19,812 nucleotides of DNA from an uncultured Flavobacteriales bacterium (GCA_946478775.1 CAMLDR010000072.1:1-19812); one strand, 5' to 3'. Positions 6,827 through 14,486 are shown, numbered from the stretch's first letter. Notes: generated by a model from the sequence alone, not told the origin. A program made the numbers and translations.

Positions 6827-8761
6827 TTGATCCTAAAGTTTTCCATACCAACCCTGTTGATTCTAACCTCTTGTCCGGTTTTCGGGCAAGAGGTTAAACC
6901 AATTGAAGAAGTTGTCATTTCACCCGGAAACGACAAAGACAATAGTATCCGGGTCGAATTATCGGCAGATCGAATTCAAAACAAACTAGCCAATGACCTG
7001 GGACAAATCTTAAGTTTGCTTCCCGGGCTACAGATCAGGAACTACGGCGATGTGGGTGGTCTGAAAACAGTCAGCTTCAGAAGCTTGGGTGCAGGTCATA
7101 CGGCATTGGTACAAGATCATTCTTCGGTTTCAACCACACAAAGCGGTCAGGCAGATCTGAGTTCCTTTCCTGTTGATTTTATAGAAAGACTGGAATTGAT
7201 TACCCTTTCTCCTACCCGCACTCACATTCCCATTCATGCAAAACTTGCCGGAGCAGTTGTCCATGTCGAATCCGTTCATTCCTATGTTGGAACAAACACG
7301 CGGAACCTGATTCTGGGGATCCAGGCCGGTTCCTTCGATCAATACGAAGGTTACGGAATGCTTCAGAAAAGATCCAAAAAATGGGCAGGAACTTTAACCG
7401 GAAAGATCAGAACATACGGCGGTTCCTATCCTTATACTTATCTGAACGGCAATACGAGCGTGAAAGATCGAAGAGAAAATAACCGTTTAATGGAGTACTT
7501 CGGGACTTTGTCGACCCAATTTTCTCCCAATCAATACCACCGGTTCCAATTGCGGATTTCCGGAAATGATTATAAAAAAGACTTAGCCGGAGCTGTTATT
7601 TTTTACAACAGCAACGCAGCACAATATTTAAATGGCTACGGACTTAGCGGATCGTTAAACCATCAATTCAAAAAAAACCGTTGGGAGGTGTTTTCTTCGG
7701 TGAATTATCAAAAAAACAACCTTCAGTACCTGGATTCAACTTATTTGAATTCACTGGGGTATCTGGATTCACGCTATTACTCTACGCAGTTCGATATGCA
7801 ATCACAAGCCGCATATTCGATTACCGAAAAACTGGAAATACTGATAGGAAGTTCCTGGATTTTTGAAGAATTGAACGGGAAATCGCTGACCGAAAATCCA
7901 ACCAGAAATTCTTCTGAAAGCCTTTTGGGAATTGAATGGAAAGCAATCGGGAAAATTTTGGCGCAGGTTGGTGTGCAGGGTGTGTTCGATAAACGCGATA
8001 CAACGCTTCAAACTCAATGGAACTTATTACCTGCTCTTTCCTGGAGTTTTGATCTGGGAAGCAAAAACAAGATCGGGGTTGTTTACAGGTACACATGCAG
8101 GCAACCTTCTTTTAACGAATTATACTATCAGCAAGTAGGAAACACTCAACTCCGAACCGAAAAAGCACACATTGCTTCCCTGCGTTATGACCTGACCCTT
8201 CCTTTTAAAAACGGAGTATCACAAACAATGATCCAGCCATTCTACTCTTATGTTTACGATAAAATCCTGGCTATTCCGACCAAAAACCTGTTTATCTGGA
8301 GCATTCAAAACATCGGAATAACGGATGCGATGGGAGTTGAATTCACCCAATTCATTCAAAAGAAAATTCAAAACCACCGATTGGGAGCACGGATCAATTA
8401 CACTTTTCAGTACACTCAGGACTTAAGTGATCCTGCAGGTCCGACTTACCGTCATGTTTTAAGTTATTCTCCCCTGCATTCCGGAAGTATGGAACTGGAT
8501 TATTCCTGGAAAAAATTAAATTTCTTCGTTTTGACCTCTTACCTGGGTGAACGTTATGCCATGAATCAGAATATCCCTTCCAATTTGCTGGAAGGTTATT
8601 TGCTTTTCGACGCAGGGGCTGCTTATACGCAAAAATTAAAGAACAGCGAACTAACCCTTCGCTTGACCGTCAATAACATTGCAAACAAACAATACAGTTA
8701 CATCAATTACTTTGTAATGCCAGGAACTCATTTTAATATCAGACTTCAATATGCGCTATAA
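6827..8761 (+). CDS. btuB: BtuB-type TonB-dependent cobalamin receptor
   Basis: A 644-residue outer-membrane receptor. After a short signal peptide (ending about VFGQ, residue 21) comes a TonB-box-like PIEEVVIS. The plug domain (about 35-150) has LGQILSLLPGLQIRNYG, VSFRSLGAGHTALVQDH and GQADLSSFPVDFIERLEL, the order seen in BtuB-like plugs. A beta-barrel follows and ends in an aromatic/hydrophobic terminal strand (FNIRLQYAL). No SusC-type carboxypeptidase-like extension is present, which favours a BtuB role. It should import cobalamin across the outer membrane using TonB-ExbBD, encoded elsewhere. The start is TTG at 6827, immediately after the upstream TAA. No in-frame ATG occurs before the mature plug, so TTG (or another non-ATG codon) is required. 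LTSC near residue 13-16 looks like a lipobox. The assignment to B12 rests on the riboswitch and the BtuG neighbour. Confidence 0.88.
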   Translation: MILKFSIPTLLILTSCPVFGQEVKPIEEVVISPGNDKDNSIRVELSADRIQNKLANDLGQILSLLPGLQIRNYGDVGGLKTVSFRSLGAGHTALVQDHSSVSTTQSGQADLSSFPVDFIERLELITLSPTRTHIPIHAKLAGAVVHVESVHSYVGTNTRNLILGIQAGSFDQYEGYGMLQKRSKKWAGTLTGKIRTYGGSYPYTYLNGNTSVKDRRENNRLMEYFGTLSTQFSPNQYHRFQLRISGNDYKKDLAGAVIFYNSNAAQYLNGYGLSGSLNHQFKKNRWEVFSSVNYQKNNLQYLDSTYLNSLGYLDSRYYSTQFDMQSQAAYSITEKLEILIGSSWIFEELNGKSLTENPTRNSSESLLGIEWKAIGKILAQVGVQGVFDKRDTTLQTQWNLLPALSWSFDLGSKNKIGVVYRYTCRQPSFNELYYQQVGNTQLRTEKAHIASLRYDLTLPFKNGVSQTMIQPFYSYVYDKILAIPTKNLFIWSIQNIGITDAMGVEFTQFIQKKIQNHRLGARINYTFQYTQDLSDPAGPTYRHVLSYSPLHSGSMELDYSWKKLNFFVLTSYLGERYAMNQNIPSNLLEGYLLFDAGAAYTQKLKNSELTLRLTVNNIANKQYSYINYFVMPGTHFNIRLQYAL

Positions 8762-9812
8762 AATCCTTCCGATTCTATTCCTTACACTTCTTGCGTTTTC
8801 CTGCAAAAAGAAAAAAGTTCCGGAACCCGAAGCTCCACAAACCCTTCAGCACGGAATACTGGTTTTAAATGAAGGGCTTTTTCAACAGAATAATGCCACG
8901 CTTGGATGGTTCAACCTGTCAGACAATTCCTATACCGGTAACTTTTTCGAGCAAAAAACAAATCGTTCCCTGGGTGACACCGGGAATGACATGAAGAGAT
9001 ATGGCGGCAAGATTTACATTCTTGTAAATGTATCGAGTACGATAGAAATACTGGACGCTTTTACCGGAAACAGTATCAGTCAAATTTCCATGATAGCGAA
9101 TGGAACTCCAAAACAGCCGCGTTACATTACTTTCAACGGCTCTAGGGCATTCATTACCTGTTACGATGGCTATGTGGATGTATTGGACACTGTTTCCCTC
9201 AGCATCACCAATCGCATTCCGGTGGGTGCGAACCCGGAAGGCCTCACAATCAGCAACGGGAAATTATTTGTTGCCAATTCCGGAGGATTGAATTTTCCGA
9301 ATGTGGACAGTACGGTTTCTGTTATTGATCTGGCGAGTCTCCAGGAGATTACACGCATTACCGTTGGTAAAAATCCGGGATCAATCCAGGCAGATGCAAC
9401 CGGGGATGTCTATGTGATCACACGCGGTGATTATGCTTCCATTCCTTCACGTATGCATCGGATCAATGGGAATACCAATGCATTGACCCAATCCTTTTCA
9501 TTCGATGCTGGAGGTATTTCAGCCTTCAATACCAATTTCCTGATCTCTTATCACGATTTTAGTTCCGGAGATAATAAAATAGCCCTTTTCAACCCGAATA
9601 CCGAAACGATCATCAATCCGGAATACATCCCTACTTCGGGAATCCAAACATTGTTCGGGGTCCAATATTCTGGTATCACGAATAAAATTTACTGCCTCGA
9701 CGCAAAAAATTACACGGTAACCGGCCAGGTCCATGTGTTTTCTCCAAACGGTATTTTTGAAACAAGTTATAACGTGGGATTGAACCCATGCAACATTTTA
9801 ATCTATGAATAA
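8751..9812 (+). CDS. btuG: BtuG-type (YncE-like/DUF5074) B12-binding beta-propeller lipoprotein
   Basis: A 353-residue lipoprotein with a signal peptide and lipobox ending at Cys18 (LLAFSC), followed by KKKK. The rest is repetitive beta-propeller sequence. YVTN/YncE-like blades include LVLNEGLFQQNNATLGWF, LGDTGNDMKRYGGKIYILV, the TPKQPRYITFNGSRAFITC segment, VGANPEGLTISNGKLFVANSG, STVSVIDLASLQEITRITVG and NPGSIQADATGDVYVIT. This order closely follows the BtuG proteins of gut Bacteroides, seven-bladed surface propellers known to bind cobalamin very tightly and to cap BtuB. It overlaps the btuB end by 11 nt and the next gene by 8 nt, implying translational coupling. The homology call is from memory of the family; direct B12 binding by this protein is inference. 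Confidence 0.82.
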   Translation: MRYKILPILFLTLLAFSCKKKKVPEPEAPQTLQHGILVLNEGLFQQNNATLGWFNLSDNSYTGNFFEQKTNRSLGDTGNDMKRYGGKIYILVNVSSTIEILDAFTGNSISQISMIANGTPKQPRYITFNGSRAFITCYDGYVDVLDTVSLSITNRIPVGANPEGLTISNGKLFVANSGGLNFPNVDSTVSVIDLASLQEITRITVGKNPGSIQADATGDVYVITRGDYASIPSRMHRINGNTNALTQSFSFDAGGISAFNTNFLISYHDFSSGDNKIALFNPNTETIINPEYIPTSGIQTLFGVQYSGITNKIYCLDAKNYTVTGQVHVFSPNGIFETSYNVGLNPCNILIYE

Positions 9813-10782
9813 GTTCCTTCTTTTCCTGGTTTTGATTCCGGGATTCATCCATGCTCAAAGTTTTCATCCGGCCCCGGGAAATACCGGAACTAGTGCAATC
9901 AAAAAAGACAGTTCCTGCTTTGTAGGCTGGGCAACAGGCGGAACGGTCATTCGCGGGTTTATTGACATTTCGGATACTACAGCAATTGCAGGCGGATCCA
10001 ACAGAGCCAGTTTCGGAAATCTGAATCTGGCATTGGGACCGGCAACCGGCTCACCAACAGATGTGCTCTCTTTGGGAGACAGCGGGGTTGCAACTTTAAG
10101 CTTCAACCAGTTCATCCTGGATGGTCCGGGACCTGATTTTGCTGTTTTTGAGAATGGATTTACCGATAATTACATTGAACTGGCGCATGTCGAGGTGAGT
10201 TCAGACGGCATTCACTTTTTCCGGTTCCCTTCCACTACAGAGGTTCCATTGACCACACAATCCTCCAACGCCAGTTATACGGATTGCAGAATGATCAATA
10301 ACCTGGCGGGAAAATACCGGATCGGATATGGAACTCCTTTTGATTTGAATGACCTTCCAAACGATTCGGACCTGGATAAATCCGCAGTGAAATTTGTACG
10401 CATTATTGATGTAATAGGGGCAATTTCCGGACATACCACCACCGATCAATCCGGAACAATTATCAATGATCCCTTTCCTACTCCTTTCGAATCCGGTGGA
10501 TTTGACCTGGAAGCGATCGGAATCATCCATGCAACACTAGGATTAGATGATTTGGAGTTAATCCGGATTACCGCATTTCCAAATCCAACAAACGATGCTG
10601 TTCAAATTACCCTGGCCGGTGAAGCAGGTTTAACGCTTTATTCTCCGGACGGACGATTGCTTCTTACAAAAGAGCATACGGATTCCACATTGCTTTCTTT
10701 AGCTGAATTTGCTCCCGGAATGTATCATTTGCTGGTAACACAAAACGGTAAACAGCAGCATTTGAACATTTTAAAGAATTAA
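9805..10782 (+). CDS. T9SS type A-tailed surface protein of the B12 locus
   Basis: A 325-residue exported protein with a Sec signal peptide (MNKFLLFLVLIPGFIHAQ). Residues about 20-245 form a beta-rich domain whose best-marked segment is GPGPDFAVFENGF (107-119), followed by YIELAHVEVSSDGIHFFRFP (123-142). Further on are VKFVRIIDVIGAI and GGFDLEAIGIIHA. Residues about 252-325 are a T9SS type A sorting domain (FPNPTNDAVQITL, LTLYSPDGRLL, APGMYHLLVTQNGK), so it is destined for the cell surface. I recall similar 'PDFxVFEN' surface proteins of unknown function near B12 receptors in Bacteroidota and elsewhere, but I cannot check this. It overlaps btuG by 8 nt and closes the operon. A role in cobalamin binding or receptor assembly is inferred from context only. 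No intrinsic terminator follows. Confidence 0.78.
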   Translation: MNKFLLFLVLIPGFIHAQSFHPAPGNTGTSAIKKDSSCFVGWATGGTVIRGFIDISDTTAIAGGSNRASFGNLNLALGPATGSPTDVLSLGDSGVATLSFNQFILDGPGPDFAVFENGFTDNYIELAHVEVSSDGIHFFRFPSTTEVPLTTQSSNASYTDCRMINNLAGKYRIGYGTPFDLNDLPNDSDLDKSAVKFVRIIDVIGAISGHTTTDQSGTIINDPFPTPFESGGFDLEAIGIIHATLGLDDLELIRITAFPNPTNDAVQITLAGEAGLTLYSPDGRLLLTKEHTDSTLLSLAEFAPGMYHLLVTQNGKQQHLNILKN

Positions 10783-10788
10783 TTACCA

Positions 10789-10810
10789 ATTTTCAATTAT
10801 TATTGAAAAT
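10789..10810. promoter_or_regulatory. Palindromic operator candidate upstream of the GbsR-type gene
   Basis: ATTTTCAAT and ATTGAAAAT form a perfect nine-base inverted repeat with a 4-nt centre (TATT). The outer bases ACCA/TGGT extend the symmetry with a 2-nt offset. It sits directly upstream of the -7 box at 10817, covering the -33 region, and shares the core TTTCAA-N6-TTGAAA with a site at 11357-11374. This fits a dimeric regulator's operator and autoregulation. It also resembles the AT-rich spacer repeats at 4104 and 5434, which is the main alternative. Confidence 0.5.
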
Positions 10811-10816
10811 ATTGGT

Positions 10817-10824
10817 TATATTTG
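10817..10824 (+). promoter_or_regulatory. -7 box of the GbsR-type gene
   Basis: TATATTTG matches TAnnTTTG fully and ends 4 nt before the ATG at 10829. Transcription would then start at or within a few bases of the start codon, implying a leaderless or nearly leaderless mRNA. Confidence 0.55.
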
Positions 10825-10828
10825 ATTC

Positions 10829-11326
10829 ATGGAATTAGAACAGGCAAAACAGCAATTTATTCAAACCTGGGGGAACTTTGGAACTCAATGGGGGATCAAT
10901 CGTTCCATGGCTCAGGTACATGCCCTTTTGATAGTAAGTGACAGTCCGCTTTGCACGGAAGATGTGATGGAACGTCTTTCTATTTCAAGAGGAAATGCCA
11001 ATATGAATATCCGGGAACTAGCCAATTGGAATCTGATTTACAAAGAGAGCATTGCCGGAGATCGAAAAGAATATTTCCGGGCGGAAAAGGATATGTGGGA
11101 AGTTGCCAAACGCATCGTAAAAGAGCGTAAACGAAGAGAATTGGAGCCTTTGCAGCAGCATTTGGCGGAACTCAAAAAAGTGGAACAATCCTACGAATCA
11201 ATCTCTTTCGTTGCAACCATTGAAAACATAGAACGCCTGGTAAGCAGATTGGATTCCCTGTCTGGAACATTAATGAAAGCCGATGAGCACGTTTTCTTTG
11301 GAAAAATATTGAATTTGTTCAAGTAA
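10829..11326 (+). CDS. GbsR/MarR-family transcriptional regulator
   Basis: A 165-residue cytoplasmic DNA-binding protein. Residues about 10-85 form a winged helix-turn-helix of the GbsR/MarR type: FGTQWGINRSMAQVHALL, then PLCTEDVMERLSISRGNANMNIRELANW as the recognition segment, then LIYKESIAGDRKEYFRAEKDMW as the wing. The C-terminal part (about 90-160) is charged and helical, probably a dimerisation coiled coil. Length is normal for the family. GbsR proteins in Bacillus respond to choline or glycine betaine; nothing here shows that this one does. The matching palindromes before this gene and before the next suggest that it controls itself and the following membrane protein/SDR pair. Confidence 0.88.
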   Translation: MELEQAKQQFIQTWGNFGTQWGINRSMAQVHALLIVSDSPLCTEDVMERLSISRGNANMNIRELANWNLIYKESIAGDRKEYFRAEKDMWEVAKRIVKERKRRELEPLQQHLAELKKVEQSYESISFVATIENIERLVSRLDSLSGTLMKADEHVFFGKILNLFK

Positions 11327-11328
11327 AG

Positions 11329-11347
11329 AGGGAATCCCCTTTTTTTT
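11329..11347 (+). terminator. Weak intrinsic terminator after the regulator gene
   Basis: AGGG (11329-11332), loop AATC and CCCT (11337-11340) are followed directly by a run of T (11340-11347), three bases after the stop codon. The stem is only four base pairs, so termination would be partial. Its position before a new candidate operator suggests the next gene also has its own promoter. Confidence 0.4.
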
Positions 11348-11356
11348 GAACTTAAT

Positions 11357-11374
11357 TTTCAAAATATATTGAAA
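11357..11374. promoter_or_regulatory. Second TTTCAA-N6-TTGAAA operator candidate
   Basis: TTTCAA (11357-11362), AATATA and TTGAAA (11369-11374) repeat the core and spacing of the palindrome at 10791-10808. Further TTGAA half-sites flank it (TTTTGAA near 11344 and 11376). It overlaps a weak -7-like AACTTTTG (11373-11380) about 24 nt ahead of the DCC-family start codon, a position suited to repression. Confidence 0.45.
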
Positions 11375-11403
11375 CTTTTGAATTAATAATAAATAAGATT
11401 AAC

Positions 11404-12228
11404 ATGAAAAATATTTCACTACTCTATGACGAAGATTGTCCGCTGTGTCGCTGGTACACACGCCTATTCGTAAAATACAACCTGCTTCCTGTCACTGGAA
11501 GAATCTCTTACAATCACTATGTTGCACTTCATCCGAATGAAATTGATTCCACTATTGCACAAACAAAAATCGCCTGCGTCAACCATCAAACGAACCAAGT
11601 GCTTTATGGAATAGACGGATTGGTGGCAATTCTTGGAAATCGATTTCAAATCGTAAAGGTTCTGGGGAATTTCAAACCAATCAACTGGTTCCTGAAACTA
11701 CTCTATTTATTCATCAGCTATAACAGGCGGATCGTTGCCCCTGCCCCGAAAAGGAATATGGAATGTAGTTGTGAACCGGCTAAATCTGTCCTTTGGAGAA
11801 TGATCTTCATCTGCCTGATGAGTTATTTTACTTATCTGATAGTTCATTGGTATTTCAGCAGCTTTCTTAGCAATTACCTGGTAACTAATCCTGTGAACGA
11901 CTTATTGCTACTGCTTGCTCAAATTGGTTTTCAAGCGCTTGCATTTGCAGCTTTCCGTCAGGAAAATGGGTACGATTACCTGGGACACCTGGTGTTTACT
12001 TCTTTTCTGGGAGCACTTGTATTGCTGTTTTTCGGAATTGGAATCCACTTTTTAAATTTCATTGGAATTCAAATTGATTTCCTGGCTGTTGTTTGTTATG
12101 GAATGAGTGTTGCATTCATGTTCTTTGAGCACAAAAGACGTGTTCTCCTGAAAGAATGGACAGTGAAACTAAGCCTCAGCTGGGTAGTATTCAGACTGTG
12201 TATTTATCCGCTCGTATTTCAACTTTAA
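11404..12228 (+). CDS. DCC-family (DUF393) thiol-disulfide oxidoreductase-like membrane protein
   Basis: A 274-residue protein in two parts. Residues about 1-115 are a DUF393/DCC domain, recognised by LLYDEDCPLCRWYTRLF with the CPLC redox-type pair (Cys14 and Cys17) and by the GIDGLVAIL segment further on. Residues about 128-274 carry four or five hydrophobic helices (LWRMIFICLMSYFTYLIVHW, LLLLLAQIGFQALAFAAF, LVFTSFLGALVLLFFGIGI, LAVVCYGMSVAFMFF and a terminal one), so the protein is anchored in the inner membrane. A second cysteine cluster, MECSCEP (about 119-125), sits just before the first helix. DCC proteins have a thioredoxin-like pattern but no firmly established substrate. It lies between the regulator and the YfcH-type enzyme, only 11 nt from the latter. 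Confidence 0.85.
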   Translation: MKNISLLYDEDCPLCRWYTRLFVKYNLLPVTGRISYNHYVALHPNEIDSTIAQTKIACVNHQTNQVLYGIDGLVAILGNRFQIVKVLGNFKPINWFLKLLYLFISYNRRIVAPAPKRNMECSCEPAKSVLWRMIFICLMSYFTYLIVHWYFSSFLSNYLVTNPVNDLLLLLAQIGFQALAFAAFRQENGYDYLGHLVFTSFLGALVLLFFGIGIHFLNFIGIQIDFLAVVCYGMSVAFMFFEHKRRVLLKEWTVKLSLSWVVFRLCIYPLVFQL

Positions 12229-12239
12229 TCTGCCACACC

Positions 12240-13157
12240 ATGAAAAAAATCATTCTCTTCGCAGCAAACGGATTTATCGGCAGGTCCATTATAGCATATG
12301 TCAACGAATATCAAAAAAATTACGAGGTTATTGCAGTTTCCCGTAATCCCATTTCCGGTTTACCTCTTCATACAAGGCAAGTACTATGGGACGGGAAAAC
12401 ACCTGGTGACTGGACAGAAGAACTCGAAGGAGCCGATTTGGTCATTAACCTGGCTGGAAAATCTGTTAATTGCAGGTATACCCCAAAAAACAAAGCAGCG
12501 ATTTTTGCTTCTCGGCTCGACAGCACAAGAATCATCGGAGAAGCAATCCAGGCTTGTAAGCAAAAACCGCTCTGCTGGATAAACTGCGCCAGTGCTACCA
12601 TTTATGAACATGCATTGGAGCAACCAAACACAGAGGAAAACGGAATGATTGGAAAGGGGTTTTCAGTCAATGTTTGCAGAGCATGGGAAAAGTCTTTTTT
12701 TGCGTTCCGGGACCTTCCAACAAGGCAAATCCTACTGCGCTCAACCATTGTTCTCGGGAAAAACGGCGGTGTTTATCCGGTATTAAAAAAATTGGCCCGT
12801 TTCGGTTTTGGCGGGAAAATGGGGCCCGGAAATCAAATGGTAAGCTGGATCCACATACATGATTTTTGCAGAGTTCTCTTCTTCCTGTTTGAAAAGGATC
12901 AAACCTCCCGAATTTACAACTTGGGAGCCCCCAATCCTGTGCCGAACCAACTATTCCAACAAGAACTACGGAAAAGTCTGGGTATTTCCTGTTTTATCAA
13001 TCAACCAAAATGGATGTTGAAATTGGGAGCTCTGCTCATTGGGACAGATACCGAATTGATTTTGAAGAGCCGGTATGTCATCCCGAAAAATCTTTTGCAG
13101 GAAGAATTCCGGTTTGAATTTCCTGCTATTCAATCCTGCTTGAATGACTTACGATAA
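12240..13157 (+). CDS. TIGR01777/YfcH-type SDR family oxidoreductase
   Basis: A 305-residue extended short-chain dehydrogenase-like protein. The start is the ATG at 12240, because MKKIILFAANGFIGRSI opens the Rossmann fold. The longer frame beginning at 12156 would overlap the upstream gene. The nucleotide-binding loop reads AANGFIG rather than the common GGTGFIG/GATGFIG. Family features follow: VLWDGKTPGDW, the GADLVINLAGKSVNCRYTPKN segment (characteristic of this family), RLDSTRIIGEAI, WINCASATIYEHA, and VSWIHIHDFCRVLFFL. A C-terminal DUF1731 region (about 250-302) follows. Substrate is unknown across the family. It is probably co-transcribed with the DCC gene 11 nt upstream. It converges on the DUF389 gene with a 9-nt gap. 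Confidence 0.88.
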   Translation: MKKIILFAANGFIGRSIIAYVNEYQKNYEVIAVSRNPISGLPLHTRQVLWDGKTPGDWTEELEGADLVINLAGKSVNCRYTPKNKAAIFASRLDSTRIIGEAIQACKQKPLCWINCASATIYEHALEQPNTEENGMIGKGFSVNVCRAWEKSFFAFRDLPTRQILLRSTIVLGKNGGVYPVLKKLARFGFGGKMGPGNQMVSWIHIHDFCRVLFFLFEKDQTSRIYNLGAPNPVPNQLFQQELRKSLGISCFINQPKWMLKLGALLIGTDTELILKSRYVIPKNLLQEEFRFEFPAIQSCLNDLR

Positions 13158-13166
13158 AGGTTGACA

Positions 13167-14486
13167 CTACTCAACAACCAGCTTCAAGGTATCTACCTTA
13201 AACCGGTTTTTCAACCAGCGCTCCAACTGCAATCGCTCTGCTGTTCTCAATGGTTTTGGAAAATCCGCCACTACAATTGCCAGTGTATCCTTTGAATCGG
13301 ATTTGAACTCCAGCACCTGATTGGCGCTATAGGAAATGATAGAAGGATAAAGTGCTTTCAGTTCGGGATAAATGTTAGGAAACTGGTCTTGGACTCGTTG
13401 CGATTGATTAGTGTTGCGTATTGAATCCTTAGCAAAAACATCCTTTAATATACTCGCTTTAATCTGAGAAAAGTCAATTTCACGCTCGGCATTCAATCCC
13501 TGCCGGATGACTAATTTCGCATCCTGAAGATCATATTTTCTCATATTACTGCGAATAGAGTCTATGGTCTCATCTCCGAGTTCATAACCAATCAGTACTA
13601 AATCAATTTCAGGAGTTTCCTTATCGTAGCGAAAGGTTTTGGATACCACCTGCGTATTTTTGAATTGGAATTGTTCGGTCACAAATTGTTTGGAAGCATT
13701 TTCAAAAAGGCTCTTGTTTACAATACCATAGGTAAGATAAACACTTGGAAGAACCGTTATGAGAGTCGTTATGAGAATATACCGCGAGACTTTTTTACCA
13801 TAGGTTGAATCTGCAAACGATTTTCGCTTGAATTTCATTAATCGGATGATCAGAAATGTACTGATGCAAATAAAAATACTGTTTATGCAATACAAATAAA
13901 GCGCTCCAAGGAAATAATAAAACTGTCCGGTTGCCAACCCATAACCTGCCGTGCACAAAGGTGGCATTAAAGCAGTTGCAATGGCTACACCGGGAATAGC
14001 ATTGCTTTTTTCCTTTCTCGTGGCTGCAACAACTCCGGCTAAACCACCAAAAAAAGCGATGAATACGTCCCAGACAGAGTGTGTGGTTCGGGCAAGTAAC
14101 TCACTTTGTGCAGTATGAATAGGTGTCAGCCAAAAGTAAAGGGCTGATGTTCCGATACTAATAAGGGTAGCTATAATCAGGTTCCGAAGTCCTTTTTTTA
14201 CCAGGTCAAAATCATTCGTACCGATCCCCAGTCCGATTCCCATAATAGGCCCCATAAGCGGAGAGATTAACATCGCTCCTATAATAACGGCCGTTGAATT
14301 CATATTCAAACCGATAGAGGCTATCAGAATAGCAAATATCAATGTCCAAAGGTTTGCTCCGATAAAATCGGAGTTGCGGGTGATCGAATCAATCACTTCA
14401 GCTTCGTCTGCCTGATCATGCCGCAGATTGAACCTGCGAACCACTGATCGTTTAAGTTTTTCCGATAAATCGCTCCGTTCCATCAT
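13167..14486 (-). CDS. DUF389 (TIGR00341-type) integral membrane protein
   Basis: A 439-residue inner-membrane protein. The diagnostic DUF389 block is clear at about residues 38-92: NSDFIGANLWTLIFAILIAS, then NSTAVIIGAMLISPLMGPIMG, then GLGIGTND. More hydrophobic helices follow (IATLISIGTSALYFWL, WDVFIAFFGGLAGVVAA, AIATALMPPLCTAGYGLATG, the LGALYLYCINSIFICISTFLII segment, and YILITTLITVLPSVYLTYGI). Residues about 260-439 form a soluble, extracytoplasmic or cytoplasmic alpha/beta extension that I cannot assign. The family function is not established; a transport role is often supposed. The start could be either of two adjacent ATGs (14486 or 14483). Upstream, 14487-14675 is an AT-rich divergent spacer with no clear -7 box for this gene. 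Confidence 0.87.
   Translation of the reverse strand: MMERSDLSEKLKRSVVRRFNLRHDQADEAEVIDSITRNSDFIGANLWTLIFAILIASIGLNMNSTAVIIGAMLISPLMGPIMGIGLGIGTNDFDLVKKGLRNLIIATLISIGTSALYFWLTPIHTAQSELLARTTHSVWDVFIAFFGGLAGVVAATRKEKSNAIPGVAIATALMPPLCTAGYGLATGQFYYFLGALYLYCINSIFICISTFLIIRLMKFKRKSFADSTYGKKVSRYILITTLITVLPSVYLTYGIVNKSLFENASKQFVTEQFQFKNTQVVSKTFRYDKETPEIDLVLIGYELGDETIDSIRSNMRKYDLQDAKLVIRQGLNAEREIDFSQIKASILKDVFAKDSIRNTNQSQRVQDQFPNIYPELKALYPSIISYSANQVLEFKSDSKDTLAIVVADFPKPLRTAERLQLERWLKNRFKVDTLKLVVE

Noticed and set aside
12156..12239. Longer N-terminus for the YfcH-type SDR
   Set aside because: The extension overlaps the DCC-family gene and precedes the Rossmann-fold start MKKIILFAANGFIG; the ATG at 12240 is far more likely.
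13160..13175. GTTGA/TCAAC hairpin between the convergent SDR and DUF389 genes as a bidirectional terminator
   Set aside because: The stem is only five base pairs, has no T-run and extends into the DUF389 coding end.
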